64,000 nt of DNA from an uncultured Thermomicrobium sp. (GTDB taxonomy: Bacteria > Chloroflexota > Chloroflexia > Thermomicrobiales > Thermomicrobiaceae), in assembly GCA_938028665.1 (NCBI GenBank), contig CALIMB010000020.1:1-64000 (forward strand), given 5' to 3'. Under the pieces are notes generated by a model, which ran no database searches, was not told where the DNA came from, and was given only the letters and a program-made list of their open reading frames with translations. The position numbers were made by a program, and so were the translations under genes. Shown here in pieces: positions 1-10,340 of the stretch (position 1 is its first letter; each line of letters opens with the position of its first letter).

Positions 1-759
1 TGCCATCACTCGCGCGAGCGAGCGCGTTCAAACATGCAACCGCTCGCCAAACTGCCGGTGACTGGCCATGCATTCCAATTCCTCGTTTTCGAGATAACGA
101 ACCATGTTCCTATCAGTGAACCACCTCTATCCTAGAAGCACTCTCGGATGCTGTCAAGACCTTCTGCGAGCCCGTCGCGGCGATCACCGGGGATGCGTAG
201 CCCGGCAGAATGTCTTGTCTTCGTCTGCACACATGTTCTGCGCTTGGACAGATCGTCTCCGTGAGGATGTATTGCCTCGGCAGTGGTTCGACTTGCTTGG
301 CTTTCCAGAGACACTAGTCAGAGCGTCAGTCTATCGGTGGTGAAAGCGCTCTCGTGGCTCGCGCGAGCTTCAGAACATCATTGGGGGGCTGTGCACTGGA
401 ACGGAGCGCCGGTACGGCTTCAAGGAGGTAAGTATCAGATGGCGCTTCCCGGTCTTCCCTGCCTGCTCGGCAAGCCCTGCTGAGAGGGTTGAGGAAGTCT
501 TAGCGAAGACAAGAGGGCAATTGATTCCTGTTCTGCAACTGCAAGACTTCGGCCGAGCCATGGTGGAGCACCGGAGCAATGCTGTGGAGCATGATGCTTA
601 CCGCCCGTCGTGCGATGACGCCCTGGTCCGGATCTCAATGGCGGGTTTTCAGTGCATAGGCACCATGCCATTTACTGCTCCTTCTTGTGCCTTCTCGATG
701 TTAGTCTGGTCTGGTAGGCCCTACACGACACCAAAAGTTGCCGGACGAGAGACGACAGA

Positions 760-789
760 GGGTACAGTGGAGTTATGCACACTGTACCC
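760..789. other. perfect 9-bp inverted repeat (GGGTACAGT-12-ACTGTACCC)
   Basis: Read directly; lies about 58 bp downstream (minus strand) of the 57-aa YtxH-like gene stop; no T-tract, so not called as a terminator. Confidence 0.7.
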
Positions 790-846
790 CTGCGGCCGGA
801 ACTCGGCGATGATCGTTCGGCGATCCAGCAATGGGCGAGAAGTTGG

Positions 847-1020
847 TCAGCTCATGGTTCCGCTCAGGCGCTCTCTGAGTTGTGTGGCGCAGGTCTCGAT
901 CTGACTCATGATCCAGCGGACCATGCGTCGCCGAAGCTCCTGGCCGCTCGCTGGTGCCAAGAGCAGCCCAAGCAGTAGCCCCCACGTGAAAAACTTGGCA
1001 GCAGTTCGCAGGCGTCCCAT
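847..1020 (-). CDS. small YtxH-like membrane protein (57 aa; below the ORF-track size cutoff)
   Basis: Manual translation of minus strand: MGRLRTAAKFFTWGLLLGLLLAPASGQELRRRMVRWIMSQIETCATQLRERLSGTMS*. The GLLLGLLLAPASGQELRRRM segment resembles the YtxH glycine-rich TM plus AP-SG-xExR motif. Confidence 0.6.
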   Translation of the reverse strand: MGRLRTAAKFFTWGLLLGLLLAPASGQELRRRMVRWIMSQIETCATQLRERLSGTMS

Positions 1021-1029
1021 CATTGGTGC

Positions 1030-1323
1030 TCAGTCCCTAGATTCGGCCATCATACTTGTCGGTGCAGGTTCTTCGACCTTCTTCTCCAGATGTTCTTCCT
1101 TTCGCGTCGCAAACCTCTCGCGGACAGTTTGGACCTGTGCCTGGAGGGCAGTAGCGACCTGCCCACCTTGTGCGAGTGCCCACTTGACAAACTCATTGGT
1201 GCGTTCCTGCCAGGCTGGCAAGAACTCCCGGCGCTTCGGAACACTTAGCCAGACCGCCAACGCGCCGAGCACAGTGCCGAGCGCGAGGCCACCGATGAAG
1301 CTGCGCAAAGTTCCTCGTCGCAT
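1030..1323 (-). CDS. YtxH-like small membrane protein (97 aa)
   Basis: Internal start of the 1030..1497 ORF: MRRGTLRSFIGGLALGTVLGALAVWLSVPKRREFLPAWQERTNEF...; purine-rich SD (ccgggaggGAGGtc on minus strand) just upstream of ATG; one TM then charged coiled tail. Confidence 0.6.
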   Translation of the reverse strand: MRRGTLRSFIGGLALGTVLGALAVWLSVPKRREFLPAWQERTNEFVKWALAQGGQVATALQAQVQTVRERFATRKEEHLEKKVEEPAPTSMMAESRD

Positions 1324-2161
1324 CGTTGACCTCCCTCCCGGAGTGGCCTCCGCTATGGAGCAAATCAAGAAGATCGCTCCAAGGCAGTGTAATCGGTCGA
1401 GTTGGATCGTGCAACCAGGCACAAACGGTCGCGAGGAGATGAGGTGATGGGGTGGAGCACCCCGGTCGCAATGACCAGCATGCGGGTAGCACGCCACCTG
1501 CGATCATGCGGCGCTCTGTTATGCGGTAGCCGCCTCCTACGGTGTCACACGGTGCGGGTCTGTCAGTGCGGTACTTGCAGAGACGCCTTGTCGGTGGATT
1601 GGTGGATGGATCTTGTTCTTGAGACGGTTTACTTCAGTGCTTTTCTATAGGTAGAATCAGGTGTCTGCGCTTGGGCACTCGGCAGGACGAGGGAGAACAG
1701 ATGAACCACGGGCGAATCTCCCGACAGCAATTGCTCAAGCGCAGTGTTGTCATCGCGAGTACACTCCTCGCCGCGTACCGCTCGGTGCCGGCAACTGAGG
1801 CAGATCGCTCCTCCCCGGTCTCTGTCACGACTGTGAGAGCGACGGTGCCAACAGCTTGAAGCACGGCAACAGTGTTAATGCCATCGGGCGAGCCGGTGTG
1901 GTTCGTCATGATCGTCGCGCTTTCCGGACTGTTCGCTTCACTTGGGGAGAGTCTCGTTCGTCGTATCCAGCTTGCTCTGGACGAACTCGGTACCCAGGTT
2001 GCTGGCCGGGAACTCCCAGTCTTGGTCGAGATACGGCCCACAGTCCTGACCAAGCGCTGGCCAAAGCTCGGGAGCTTGTCGAGCGAGACACGTGCACATC
2101 TTGACAGGCGTGATGCTGAGTAGCAAGGCTGGGACGCTGGGTGATTCCATCGTCTCGGCAC

Positions 2162-2258
2162 GGGTGCCGCTCATTGAGTACCGGTGGCTTGCATCTCCGC
2201 AACTTGTTTCGCGAAGCGTCGCATGAGGGGTGCCGCTCATTGAGTAACGCTGGATTGC
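2162..2258 (+). repeat. 31-bp direct repeat pair, 66-bp spacing
   Basis: 2162-2192 gggtgccgctcattgagtaccggtggcttgc versus 2228-2258 gggtgccgctcattgagtaacgctggattgc (3 mismatches). Inside the LivK-like pseudogene. Confidence 0.85.
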
Positions 2259-2670
2259 CGGGGCTCACCCGGGATGCGAAGCTGCGCAGTCCGCTTATCT
2301 TCTCTGGCTCAATCGCCAATGGCAGCATGGGGCACCTTACGGTCCGTATGTCTACAAGTAGCTTGGTTACCGGCGAGTGGTGCTGACCGGACTTGGCTAC
2401 TGGGCCGGACGTGACAAAGTAGGAGCGTTCGCTCAGCGTTTGCAGGCCGCTGGGGTGAAATCATCGGCGAAACTCTGTGCACCGGTTGCTACCCCTGATT
2501 TGGGGTCGTATCTCTGACCCGTAGCCCATCTACCGGTCGATCCGGTCTTCGCCCTCCTCTGGTGTGGATGCAGGACGGTTATCCAGCAGGATGCGGACTT
2601 CGGGTTCAAAGACCGCATCCGTTGTTCGGATCAGGTGAGACGGTTGACGAAAGCACCTTGCCGAAGGGGG

Positions 2671-2836
2671 TGAGGCTGCTCTTGACTAGGTCGGTTCGTC
2701 ACCTGTTCTACCGTGAGTCTGAACGCCCGACAAAATGGGGCTGCTCTTGACTATGTTAGGTCCTCACTCAGTGGCGCATTCACAAAATCGTGGTACGACC
2801 GATGGCTGTTCTTGACTATGTGAGTTCCTCACACTC
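2671..2836 (+). repeat. three degenerate ~30-bp direct repeats with exact 65-bp period
   Basis: CTTGACT core at 2681, 2746 and 2811; copies tgaggctgctcttgactaggtcggttcgtcac / tggggctgctcttgactatgttaggtcctcac / gatggctgttcttgactatgtgagttcctcac. Confidence 0.8.
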
Positions 2837-3966
2837 TGTACTCCTCCACGATGCTGCGGAAGACCAAGCGTTTGTTCGACATTGCCGTGAGTGCTGTCGT
2901 TCAACAGAAACCAGTTTATCCATAAAGAATACCTTACTGGCCGAGTGATCGGCGAGGTTTTCGGTGCCTCCAACGGGGTTGTCGAGGATACAATCGCATT
3001 CCTCGAGGTGCTCCAAGCGGTCCGATACACTGGGCTGACCGGCGAATTCTGCTTCCCTGCAGAGTGACAAAGAGATGTGATCACGGTCGTCATCCGAGGC
3101 GTCGAGCGCTCGCCACGTGGTGAATAGTGTTCTTCTCGAGCTTCTTCGTGACATCGCTGATGTCTTCTTTTGGGCCAAGATGGTACGCTCCAGCCATTCC
3201 TGTTTTGGCTGCCGCTCCTCCACAGAGGGCGTGCCTTGAATGTCCCTCATCAAGCACAACGCCAAAGCTCTACCCTTCTTCCTTCAGGATGGGTGTTCGG
3301 TGGTGCTTAGCTCTGTAAGCCTCCTGGCCACAAGGATCAGTATCCTCCTGCCAATTGCTCTCCACGGGGAGGCGATGATGGCTCAGGGTTGTATTCTGGA
3401 TGGATCAGGGAGAATGCTGCGGCAGGGCACTTGCTATCTTCCGATAGGAGGGATTCGTCAGTGTGGGCGAGCCAGAGAGCGAACTCCATGGCGAGAGAAG
3501 GGCGACAGCCCCTCTGGGAACTCAGGCGCAGTGCAAAGGATGCTGGTGTGTACGCCAAGTTTGGGCGCGTCCTAGAACGAAGAACTCGGGCGTACTACAC
3601 AAGGTGCGGGGGCACGAGAGGACGGCAGATGATGCGCTGTCTGGACTAAGATGCCCGGTGCCCAGACTTTGGGGGTATCGCAACCTTCTTGAGGGATCCG
3701 CAAATAGTCCATCGTGCTGATGAGCGGTTGAGTCAGAACATGGCGGGCAGGCGATGCCTTTGCGTTGCAGGGTAGAGAGTGCGTCAGGCTGCAGTGTAAG
3801 GGTCGTCTCCGCTCTTCACGGTACTTGGAGAGCTGTGCCTTCCTTGAGTGCTGACGCTCCGCAGAGTTGATTTGGCTGCCGCGGTCATTCTTGCTGCAGA
3901 GATGTGCCGGAAGCATATTGGACGCGTGGTATGATCGGCTCGGTTGTTGAGTCGAAGGGTGGGGCG

Positions 3967-5103
3967 ATGGATCTTCACGAATACCAAGCTGCGGAGCTGC
4001 TTGCACGATACGGGATACCGATTAACCGGGGCATTCTGGCGCGGACTCCGGAAGAGGCGCGTGCAGCGGCGGAGCAACTAGGTAGCCGGGTCGTCGTGAA
4101 AGCGCAGGTTCATGCCGGCGGTCGTGGGAAGGCGGGCGGGATCCGGCTAGCAGATGATCCTATCCAGGCGGAAGCAGTTGCTCAGCAGATCCTCGGCATA
4201 AATATTCGAGGGAGGACCGTTCGCAAGGTTCTGGTCGCGCCGGCAGTTGCCTTTGAGCGCGAATACTACCTTGGTGTGGTGCTGGATCGGGATGCTCGTC
4301 GTATCGCAGTGATGGGGAGCAGTGCTGGTGGCGTCGACATCGAGGAAGTGGCGCGGGAGCATCCCGAAGCCATTGTGCGGGAATACGCTGATCCCTGCCT
4401 CGGTTTGCAGGACTTTCAGGCACGGCGGCTCGCTTTCCGACTGGGGATAGAGCCAGAGTTGGTGCGGGGATTTGCTACTCTTGCCCGCCAGCTCTATCAA
4501 GCCTATGTTGACTGTGATGCCTCCCTGGCGGAGATCAATCCACTCGTTCTAACGCGTGATCGTACGTGGCTCGCTCTCGATACGAAGGTCGTGCTAGACG
4601 ATAACGGTCTGTTCCGTCATCCCGATCTGGCTGAGCTTCGTGATCCGGAAGAAGAGGATCCGCTCGAGCGCGAAGCGCGACTAGCCGGTATAAGCTTTGT
4701 GCGCCTTAACGGTACAGTCGGCTGCATTGTGAACGGCGCTGGCCTCTCGATGGCGACAATGGATGCGATTCAGTTGTACGGTGGTGAGCCGGCAAACTTC
4801 CTCGACATCGGTGGTGGAGCCTCGGCGCAACGGGTCGCGGCGGCGCTGCGTCTGGTGGTGGCCGATCCGAATGTCCGTGCCATCCTGGTGAATATCTTCG
4901 GAGGGATCACGCGTGGTGACGTGGTCGCGCAGGGACTGCTTGAGGCTCTGCGTCAGGTCGAGGTACGGGTGCCGATGGTGATCCGCCTGGTCGGCACAAG
5001 ACAGGAAGAAGGGCGACAACTCCTTGAAGAGGCGGGTCTGACCGTGGTGGACACGATGGAAGAGGCGGCGCAGCGTGCTGTTTTGGCGGCGCAGAACCAG
5101 TGA
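3967..5103 (+). CDS. sucC: succinate-CoA ligase, ADP-forming, beta subunit
   Basis: [23 protein letters not shown]-terminus, [32 protein letters not shown]; upstream of sucD. Confidence 0.95.
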   Translation: MDLHEYQAAELLARYGIPINRGILARTPEEARAAAEQLGSRVVVKAQVHAGGRGKAGGIRLADDPIQAEAVAQQILGINIRGRTVRKVLVAPAVAFEREYYLGVVLDRDARRIAVMGSSAGGVDIEEVAREHPEAIVREYADPCLGLQDFQARRLAFRLGIEPELVRGFATLARQLYQAYVDCDASLAEINPLVLTRDRTWLALDTKVVLDDNGLFRHPDLAELRDPEEEDPLEREARLAGISFVRLNGTVGCIVNGAGLSMATMDAIQLYGGEPANFLDIGGGASAQRVAAALRLVVADPNVRAILVNIFGGITRGDVVAQGLLEALRQVEVRVPMVIRLVGTRQEEGRQLLEEAGLTVVDTMEEAAQRAVLAAQNQ

Positions 5104-5118
5104 GGTCGGGGGCAGCTG

Positions 5119-5994
5119 ATGGCGATCCTGGTCGATGACTCTACACGACTCCTGGTGCAAGGGATCACGGGGCGTGAGGGCTCGTTCCATACCCAGCAGA
5201 TGCTCGAGTACGGGACGAATGTCGTGGCCGGGGTGACACCTGGAGCAGGTGGGCGAGAGGTTCACGGCGTACCGGTCTTCAACACGGTTGCGGAGGCTGT
5301 TGCGGCGACTCAGCCGAATGCTTCGTTTGTTGCCGTGCCGGCGCCGTTTGCGCCTGACGCCATTCTGGAAGCGGCCGAGGCAGGTATCCCTCTTGTCGTC
5401 TGCATCACTGAGGGGATCCCGGTACTTGAGACGTTACGTGTCTATCATGGTGTACGTGAGCGAGGTGTCCGACTCATCGGGCCGAATTGCCCAGGCCTCA
5501 TCTCGCCAGGAAAGGCGAAGGTTGGCATCATGCCGGGTTTTATCCATACGCCGGGCCCGGTGGGCATCGTCTCGCGGAGTGGAACACTAACCTACGAGGT
5601 TGTTTGGGCACTAACACGTGCTGGGATCGGTCAGTCGACAGCAGTTGGGATTGGTGGTGATCCAGTTATCGGGACGTCATTCATTGAAGTGCTGGAACTT
5701 TTTCAAAACGATCCAGAGACACGGGCGATTGTCCTCATCGGTGAGATCGGTGGTGCTGACGAGGAGGCGGCTGCCGAGTTCATTCGGCAGCATGTGACCA
5801 AACCGGTTGTTGGGTTTATTGCTGGGCGGACAGCACCGCCCGGGCGGCGGATGGGGCATGCCGGGGCGATCATCAGCGGTGGGCGAGGGACTGCTGCCGA
5901 GAAGATCGCTGCACTCGAAGCGGTTGGTGTGCCGGTCGCCGAGCGTCCGGCACAGGTGGCGGAACTTGTTCGCCGCGTGCTTGAGGACATCTGA
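5119..5994 (+). CDS. sucD: succinate-CoA ligase alpha subunit
   Basis: [41 protein letters not shown], phospho-His region [14 protein letters not shown]. Confidence 0.95.
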   Translation: MAILVDDSTRLLVQGITGREGSFHTQQMLEYGTNVVAGVTPGAGGREVHGVPVFNTVAEAVAATQPNASFVAVPAPFAPDAILEAAEAGIPLVVCITEGIPVLETLRVYHGVRERGVRLIGPNCPGLISPGKAKVGIMPGFIHTPGPVGIVSRSGTLTYEVVWALTRAGIGQSTAVGIGGDPVIGTSFIEVLELFQNDPETRAIVLIGEIGGADEEAAAEFIRQHVTKPVVGFIAGRTAPPGRRMGHAGAIISGGRGTAAEKIAALEAVGVPVAERPAQVAELVRRVLEDI

Positions 5995-6027
5995 GCGCAT
6001 GGCACCAGAGGAAGGATAAGGAACAGC

Positions 6028-6675
6028 ATGCCGGTCGAACTCGTCCCCCACCAGAGCCTTATCGTCTTGGGGCGACTCGCCGGCAGTCGCGGCTATCTCT
6101 GGGGAACCGGTGGGAACCTCAGCCTACGCCGCAGCGAGTCGCACTTTCTGATCACGATGCGTGGCACCGCGCTTGATCAGCTCGATACCCAGGACTTCGT
6201 CTTGGCACCGCTGCAAGGAGGACCAGGCGAGCCGCCAGAGGCATCAACCGAAATCCAACTCCATCGCCGCATCTACCAGGCGCGCTCAGATGTCCGCTGC
6301 GTGATTCATCTCTCGCCCTTCTACACCACGCTGGTTGCCTGTACCAACATCGAACTGCCGACCGACCTTGTACCTGAGACGGTACTCTATTTGGGCGAGA
6401 TCGCCCGTGTGCCGTATATCCAGCCAGGTACCGATGAGCTGGCCCGGGCCGTTGCTGAAGCGCTTGGTAGGGACCGTTGGGTCGTGATTATGGCCAATCA
6501 CGGCGTCGTAACCGTGGGGGAGTCACCGCTCGACGCATTCCGGCGCGTCGAGGTGTTGGAGTTCCTCTGCCGTCTCGTGGTGACCGCACGCAGCGCTGAG
6601 ATGGAACTCCACCGCATTGGTGAGGAGGCAGTTGCGGCACTGCGGCGCAGCTATGGTGCGAAAGCCCGTTGGTAA
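6028..6675 (+). CDS. class II aldolase/adducin-domain protein
   Basis: GYLWGTGGNLSLR, EASTEIQLHRRIYQARSDVRCVIHLSPFYTTLVA, MANHGVVTVGESPLDAFRRVEVLE. Confidence 0.85.
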   Translation: MPVELVPHQSLIVLGRLAGSRGYLWGTGGNLSLRRSESHFLITMRGTALDQLDTQDFVLAPLQGGPGEPPEASTEIQLHRRIYQARSDVRCVIHLSPFYTTLVACTNIELPTDLVPETVLYLGEIARVPYIQPGTDELARAVAEALGRDRWVVIMANHGVVTVGESPLDAFRRVEVLEFLCRLVVTARSAEMELHRIGEEAVAALRRSYGAKARW

Positions 6676-6738
6676 GTGGACGAGGGAGTTGAGCAGCTAG
6701 GTCACGCGAGGGGAAAGCGGTGGCGCTAGCTTGGCCCC

Positions 6739-9234
6739 CTAAACCTGGAAGGTCTTTGTTTGGCTGGAGAGAGGTGGTCGCGCGTACCGTGAGACGACTG
6801 GGATCCGGCGCGTAACAGTCGTAAGTGTCAGAGCGAGGAGCAGCATGGCCCCACCAACGCTCGCTGCCAGCAGTCCCCACTGGAGAGAAGGCGGCCGGTA
6901 GGTGAAAACGACAGTGTGCTGGCCCGATGGTACCCAGACAGCTTGGTAGATGCCGTCGGCTGTAGCAATCGAGACAGGCTTCCCATCCAGCTGCGCGTGC
7001 CAGCCGGGATCAGCGGTTACTGCGACGACGAGGTACGCCGGTGCACTCGTCTGGACGCGGACGTACAACCGGTTTGGTCCATCCCAGAACATCTGGGTGG
7101 TTCCTGTTGCGGTGGGATCGGGCGGTGGTAACGTACCGGTGAGCAGAAGCTCTCGTCGCGGGTCGAAGTCCGCTTCACAAAGACGCGCGAGTGCAGCTTC
7201 AAGGCTGGTGATAGTCGAGTTCGTGGCTAACCAGCTACGCGGCAGCGCGTGGGGATTCTCCCAGAGCACCAGCCCCTCCGCACTTGTCAACATTTGCGAG
7301 TAACGCATTCCTGGCTGGTACCCCTCACCAGATGTGAGAAGGAAGCGCACATTCAGGAGATCGAGCAGTGGGCGCTCCGGTGCACTTCGCGCGCACTCCA
7401 GTACTCTCGCATAGGCTGCCGGTTGCATCGGGTCGTAGAGGCCCCCAGCATCTTCGAGAGCGTGGACAGCGGCTGCGCTCGGCTGCCAACGGATGGTGAG
7501 GGAGAGCAGACGCCAGGGTCCGCCCTGGCGAGAAGCGCTGCGAACCGTTTCTACCACGCTGGGGTGACGGAAGTCACTGAGCAGGTCATCCGGAGTAGGA
7601 TTGAACGGTGCGGTCGCGCTAAAGAGGTCAAGCGTCACCAGGACAATCCCAGCCACTGCGCTCACGGTTGCTGGCAGTCGAGTCTGGTGTGTCCACAGCC
7701 AGACCATTACGAGCGAGAGCCAGAGGATTGCCAAGAGTACTCCTTCCAGCGCGACAATGGCTCGGATCGGCGGTGTGGCACTGGCAACAATAGGCAGGAG
7801 GAGGAGTGGTGTTATCAAAAAGCTGAGTGCAGCGATGCTGACAGCAAGGCCGCCTCGCAGGAGTGCTATTCCTTTGCGCTCGGTTTCCATGATCGCGGCA
7901 AGGCCAAGCGCGGCGAGCAATGCCAGGGTGAGATCGACGAAGAGAAGTGTGCGAGCCGGTGCGCGCAACAGATCGGCGAACGGAAGGAAGCGATAGACCC
8001 AGCCGTGCAACGGTGTATTGGGGCCGAACGCGTGCAAGAGTGCGAGTAGTCCAATGCCGCCAAGTGCCCAACGAAGTGGCTCGCGACTCCAAACGAGGCC
8101 GATCCCAGCGAGGAGCAGCGTGATAATCCCTGCATAGGCCCACACCTCTCCACTGGACCAATCTCCCCACCAGTTGGTGGGGTTGTCACCCCAGAGTCGT
8201 GGGAGGACAAAGGAGAGCAGTGCGAGAGGTTGAAGCGCAAACTCGCTCGATTGCTCGTAACTCAGTCCGCCGGCTCGCACCGATCGCCGGGCAAGTTCGA
8301 ACGAAGGAAGGAGCACTGGTGCCGCGAGCAGGAGTCCGCTCGTGATACCCAGTCCAGCACGGAGCCCCTCACCGATCAGTGGCCGGAGTGCCCTGAGCAA
8401 ATCCGCACGTGTGGATCCAGCAACCACTTCCCAGAACGTACGAAGTTGCGGATGATGCCACCGGGCCACACAGGCAAGCCACCACAGTCCACTCGCGAGG
8501 AGACTATACAGTAACGTCTGCTGGTGACCGCCGGTCGCGAGCAGGAAGGTAACTACCGTGATTCCGCTCACCCAGTGCCAGCGTTGCGTCGCAGTCAGGC
8601 GGGTAAGTGCCAGCCACAGCCAGGGGATCCAGACAGCAACCGCCAGCATTGAATAATGTCCGAGGTGGGCGACAAGAAAACCGCTATAGGGGAAGACAAT
8701 TCCGGCAGCGAGACTCGGGATCCGCCCAAGGCCGAGACCGTATCGTGTGAGGGCAAAGGCCCCAAGGCTTGCGATCGCATAGTGGATGAGCACCAGGAGT
8801 TCGAGCGCCCCGTAACTGAACGGTCGAGCGAGAAGCCAGACGAACCAGTTCGGCGGGTAAAGGATTCCGACCTGGTAGTTAGCCCAGTGAGGCAGACCAC
8901 CAAAGAGCGTGGGGTTCCAGAAGGGCACATGCCCCTCCTGGACTGTGCGGGCTGCAAAGGCGTGGAGCGGGAAAAAGAATGAGGCAAGATCACCACCGCC
9001 CCGTGGTACCTGCGCTGGGGTCGTCAACGGGCGCCAGAAGAAGAGGAGCCAAGTGAGCGCGAGTGCGCCGATCGCAATGAGTTCCCGGGCAAGAGGGCGA
9101 CGCCAGCGCCAGGCAGCAAGGATTGCCGTAAGCCAGAGGGTGGCAGTCAGTAGGACAAACCAGGTCGGGAGCAGTCCGGTCGTCCGCGGTGCGAGGTCGA
9201 CGCTCACTGTACCGCTCCGCGCAGGATCAGACAT
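6739..9234 (-). CDS. multi-TM YfhO-like membrane protein (about 830 aa)
   Basis: Start at MSDPARSGTVSVD (cat 9232-9234) rather than the longer ORF; many TMs, GGGDLASFFFPLHAFAARTVQEGHVPFWNPTLFGG typical of YfhO-like proteins, C-terminal VQTSAPAYLVVAVTADPGWHAQLDGKPV. Confidence 0.75.
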   Translation of the reverse strand: MSDPARSGTVSVDLAPRTTGLLPTWFVLLTATLWLTAILAAWRWRRPLARELIAIGALALTWLLFFWRPLTTPAQVPRGGGDLASFFFPLHAFAARTVQEGHVPFWNPTLFGGLPHWANYQVGILYPPNWFVWLLARPFSYGALELLVLIHYAIASLGAFALTRYGLGLGRIPSLAAGIVFPYSGFLVAHLGHYSMLAVAVWIPWLWLALTRLTATQRWHWVSGITVVTFLLATGGHQQTLLYSLLASGLWWLACVARWHHPQLRTFWEVVAGSTRADLLRALRPLIGEGLRAGLGITSGLLLAAPVLLPSFELARRSVRAGGLSYEQSSEFALQPLALLSFVLPRLWGDNPTNWWGDWSSGEVWAYAGIITLLLAGIGLVWSREPLRWALGGIGLLALLHAFGPNTPLHGWVYRFLPFADLLRAPARTLLFVDLTLALLAALGLAAIMETERKGIALLRGGLAVSIAALSFLITPLLLLPIVASATPPIRAIVALEGVLLAILWLSLVMVWLWTHQTRLPATVSAVAGIVLVTLDLFSATAPFNPTPDDLLSDFRHPSVVETVRSASRQGGPWRLLSLTIRWQPSAAAVHALEDAGGLYDPMQPAAYARVLECARSAPERPLLDLLNVRFLLTSGEGYQPGMRYSQMLTSAEGLVLWENPHALPRSWLATNSTITSLEAALARLCEADFDPRRELLLTGTLPPPDPTATGTTQMFWDGPNRLYVRVQTSAPAYLVVAVTADPGWHAQLDGKPVSIATADGIYQAVWVPSGQHTVVFTYRPPSLQWGLLAASVGGAMLLLALTLTTVTRRIPVVSRYARPPLSSQTKTFQV

Positions 9235-10330
9235 TGAACAGGATATGGACGATATCCCCGTCCTGAACGATGTAATGGCGACCTTCAAGACGCAGCGCGC
9301 CAAGCTTGCGTGCCTCAGCGAGTCCACCAGCGCGCACGAGATCATCGTAGTGTACGACCTCGGCCCGGATGAAGCCCTGCGCAAAATCGCTATGGATCGC
9401 GCCGGCTGCCTCGACCGCAGTTGACCCGCGACGGATCGTCCAGGCACGGACTTCGTCGGGACCAACGGTGAAGAAGGAGATGAGCCCGAGCAGACGGTAC
9501 GAAGTACGGATGACGCGGTTGCGTGCCGCCTCACTGATCCCGAGCTCTTGCATGAAGATGGCTGCCTCGTCAGGGGTGAGTTGGGCTAGTTCTGCCTCAA
9601 GCTTCCCTGGTAGCGCCTCCACAGCGACACCGGGGCCGGTAACGCGCTCGCTCGCCGCTGCGAGGAGTGCTTCTGCTTCCGCTCGTCGTTCTTCGCCGAG
9701 ATTGAGCAGGATAAGGAGCGGCTTCTGGGTAAGGAAACCAAAGCCACGGAGAAGCTTCTCCTCGTCTGGTGCAAGCTCGACGGCCCGGATCGGTGTCCCA
9801 TCGCTCAGTGCACGGTGGAGGCGCTCCAGAACTGCGCCTTCGCGTTCGTGCGTTTCGCGCTCTGGGCCGCGAAGCTTCGGGATCATCTGGCGGATTCGAT
9901 GGAGGCGCTTTTCAACCATGGCGAGATCAACAAAAAGGAGCTCCATCTCCAGGGTTGCAATGTCGCGCAGTGGATCGACCGAGCCTTCCGGATGAGGAAC
10001 AGTGGGATCATCGAAGGCACGGACGACATACACAAGTGCGCTTGCTTGTTGCAGGTACCCAAGAAGGCGGCCGCCCAGCCCGCGCTCATGAATCCCTGTG
10101 GCTAGCCCGGCCACGTCCCAGTACTGGATCTCAGCCGGAACAGTCCGACGCGGCCGGAACATCTGGGTGAGCACCTCCAGCCGGGGATCCGGTACCTTCA
10201 CGGTCGCAAGGTTCGGCTCGTCCTCGGCCCCGCTGAAGGTACCGGTCGCTGCGCTTGCACCGGTCAATGCATTGAAGACGGTTGTCTTGCCACTCTGCGG
10301 AAGCCCGATCAACACCAGCTGGACTGGCAT
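9227..10330 (-). CDS. YchF/Obg-related GTPase (DUF933-like C-terminal domain)
   Basis: GLPQSGKTTVFNALTGA P-loop, DVAGLATGIHERGLGGRLLGYLQQA, LNLGEE (NxxE), C-terminal FFTVGPDEVRAWTIRRGSTAVEAAGAIHSDFAQGFIRAEV. Confidence 0.9.
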   Translation of the reverse strand: MPVQLVLIGLPQSGKTTVFNALTGASAATGTFSGAEDEPNLATVKVPDPRLEVLTQMFRPRRTVPAEIQYWDVAGLATGIHERGLGGRLLGYLQQASALVYVVRAFDDPTVPHPEGSVDPLRDIATLEMELLFVDLAMVEKRLHRIRQMIPKLRGPERETHEREGAVLERLHRALSDGTPIRAVELAPDEEKLLRGFGFLTQKPLLILLNLGEERRAEAEALLAAASERVTGPGVAVEALPGKLEAELAQLTPDEAAIFMQELGISEAARNRVIRTSYRLLGLISFFTVGPDEVRAWTIRRGSTAVEAAGAIHSDFAQGFIRAEVVHYDDLVRAGGLAEARKLGALRLEGRHYIVQDGDIVHILFNV

Positions 10331-10340
10331 GCAACCTCCC

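Larger units (their letters stand above)
1701..3175 (+). pseudogene. decayed branched-chain amino-acid/amide ABC transporter substrate-binding protein (Peripla_BP_6 / LivK-like)
   Basis: Collinear pieces in changing frames with internal stops: Tat/Sec-like leader MNHGRISRQQLLKRSVVIASTLLAA; ALSGLFASLGESLVRRIQLALDELGTQVAGRELPVLVE; DQALAKARELVERDT; VHILTGVMLSSKAGTLGDSIVSARVPLIEYRW; GPYVYK*LGYRRVVLTGLGYWAGRDKVGAFAQRLQAAGVK; VEDTIAFLEVLQAVRYTGLTGEFCFPAE*. 3' boundary approximate. Confidence 0.7.

Noticed and set aside
2589-2620. GGATGCGG...CCGCATCC stem-loop with gggttcaaa in loop (tRNA-like)
   Set aside because: No acceptor, D-arm or anticodon geometry for a tRNA; lies in the pseudogene region.
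2671-2836. Calling the 65-bp-period repeat a CRISPR array
   Set aside because: Only three degenerate copies, no cas genes in the window, repeats lack typical thermophile CRISPR features and lie in a pseudogene region; reported as a repeat only.
7249-8049. 266-aa plus-strand ORF
   Set aside because: Antisense to the YfhO-like gene; no motif support.
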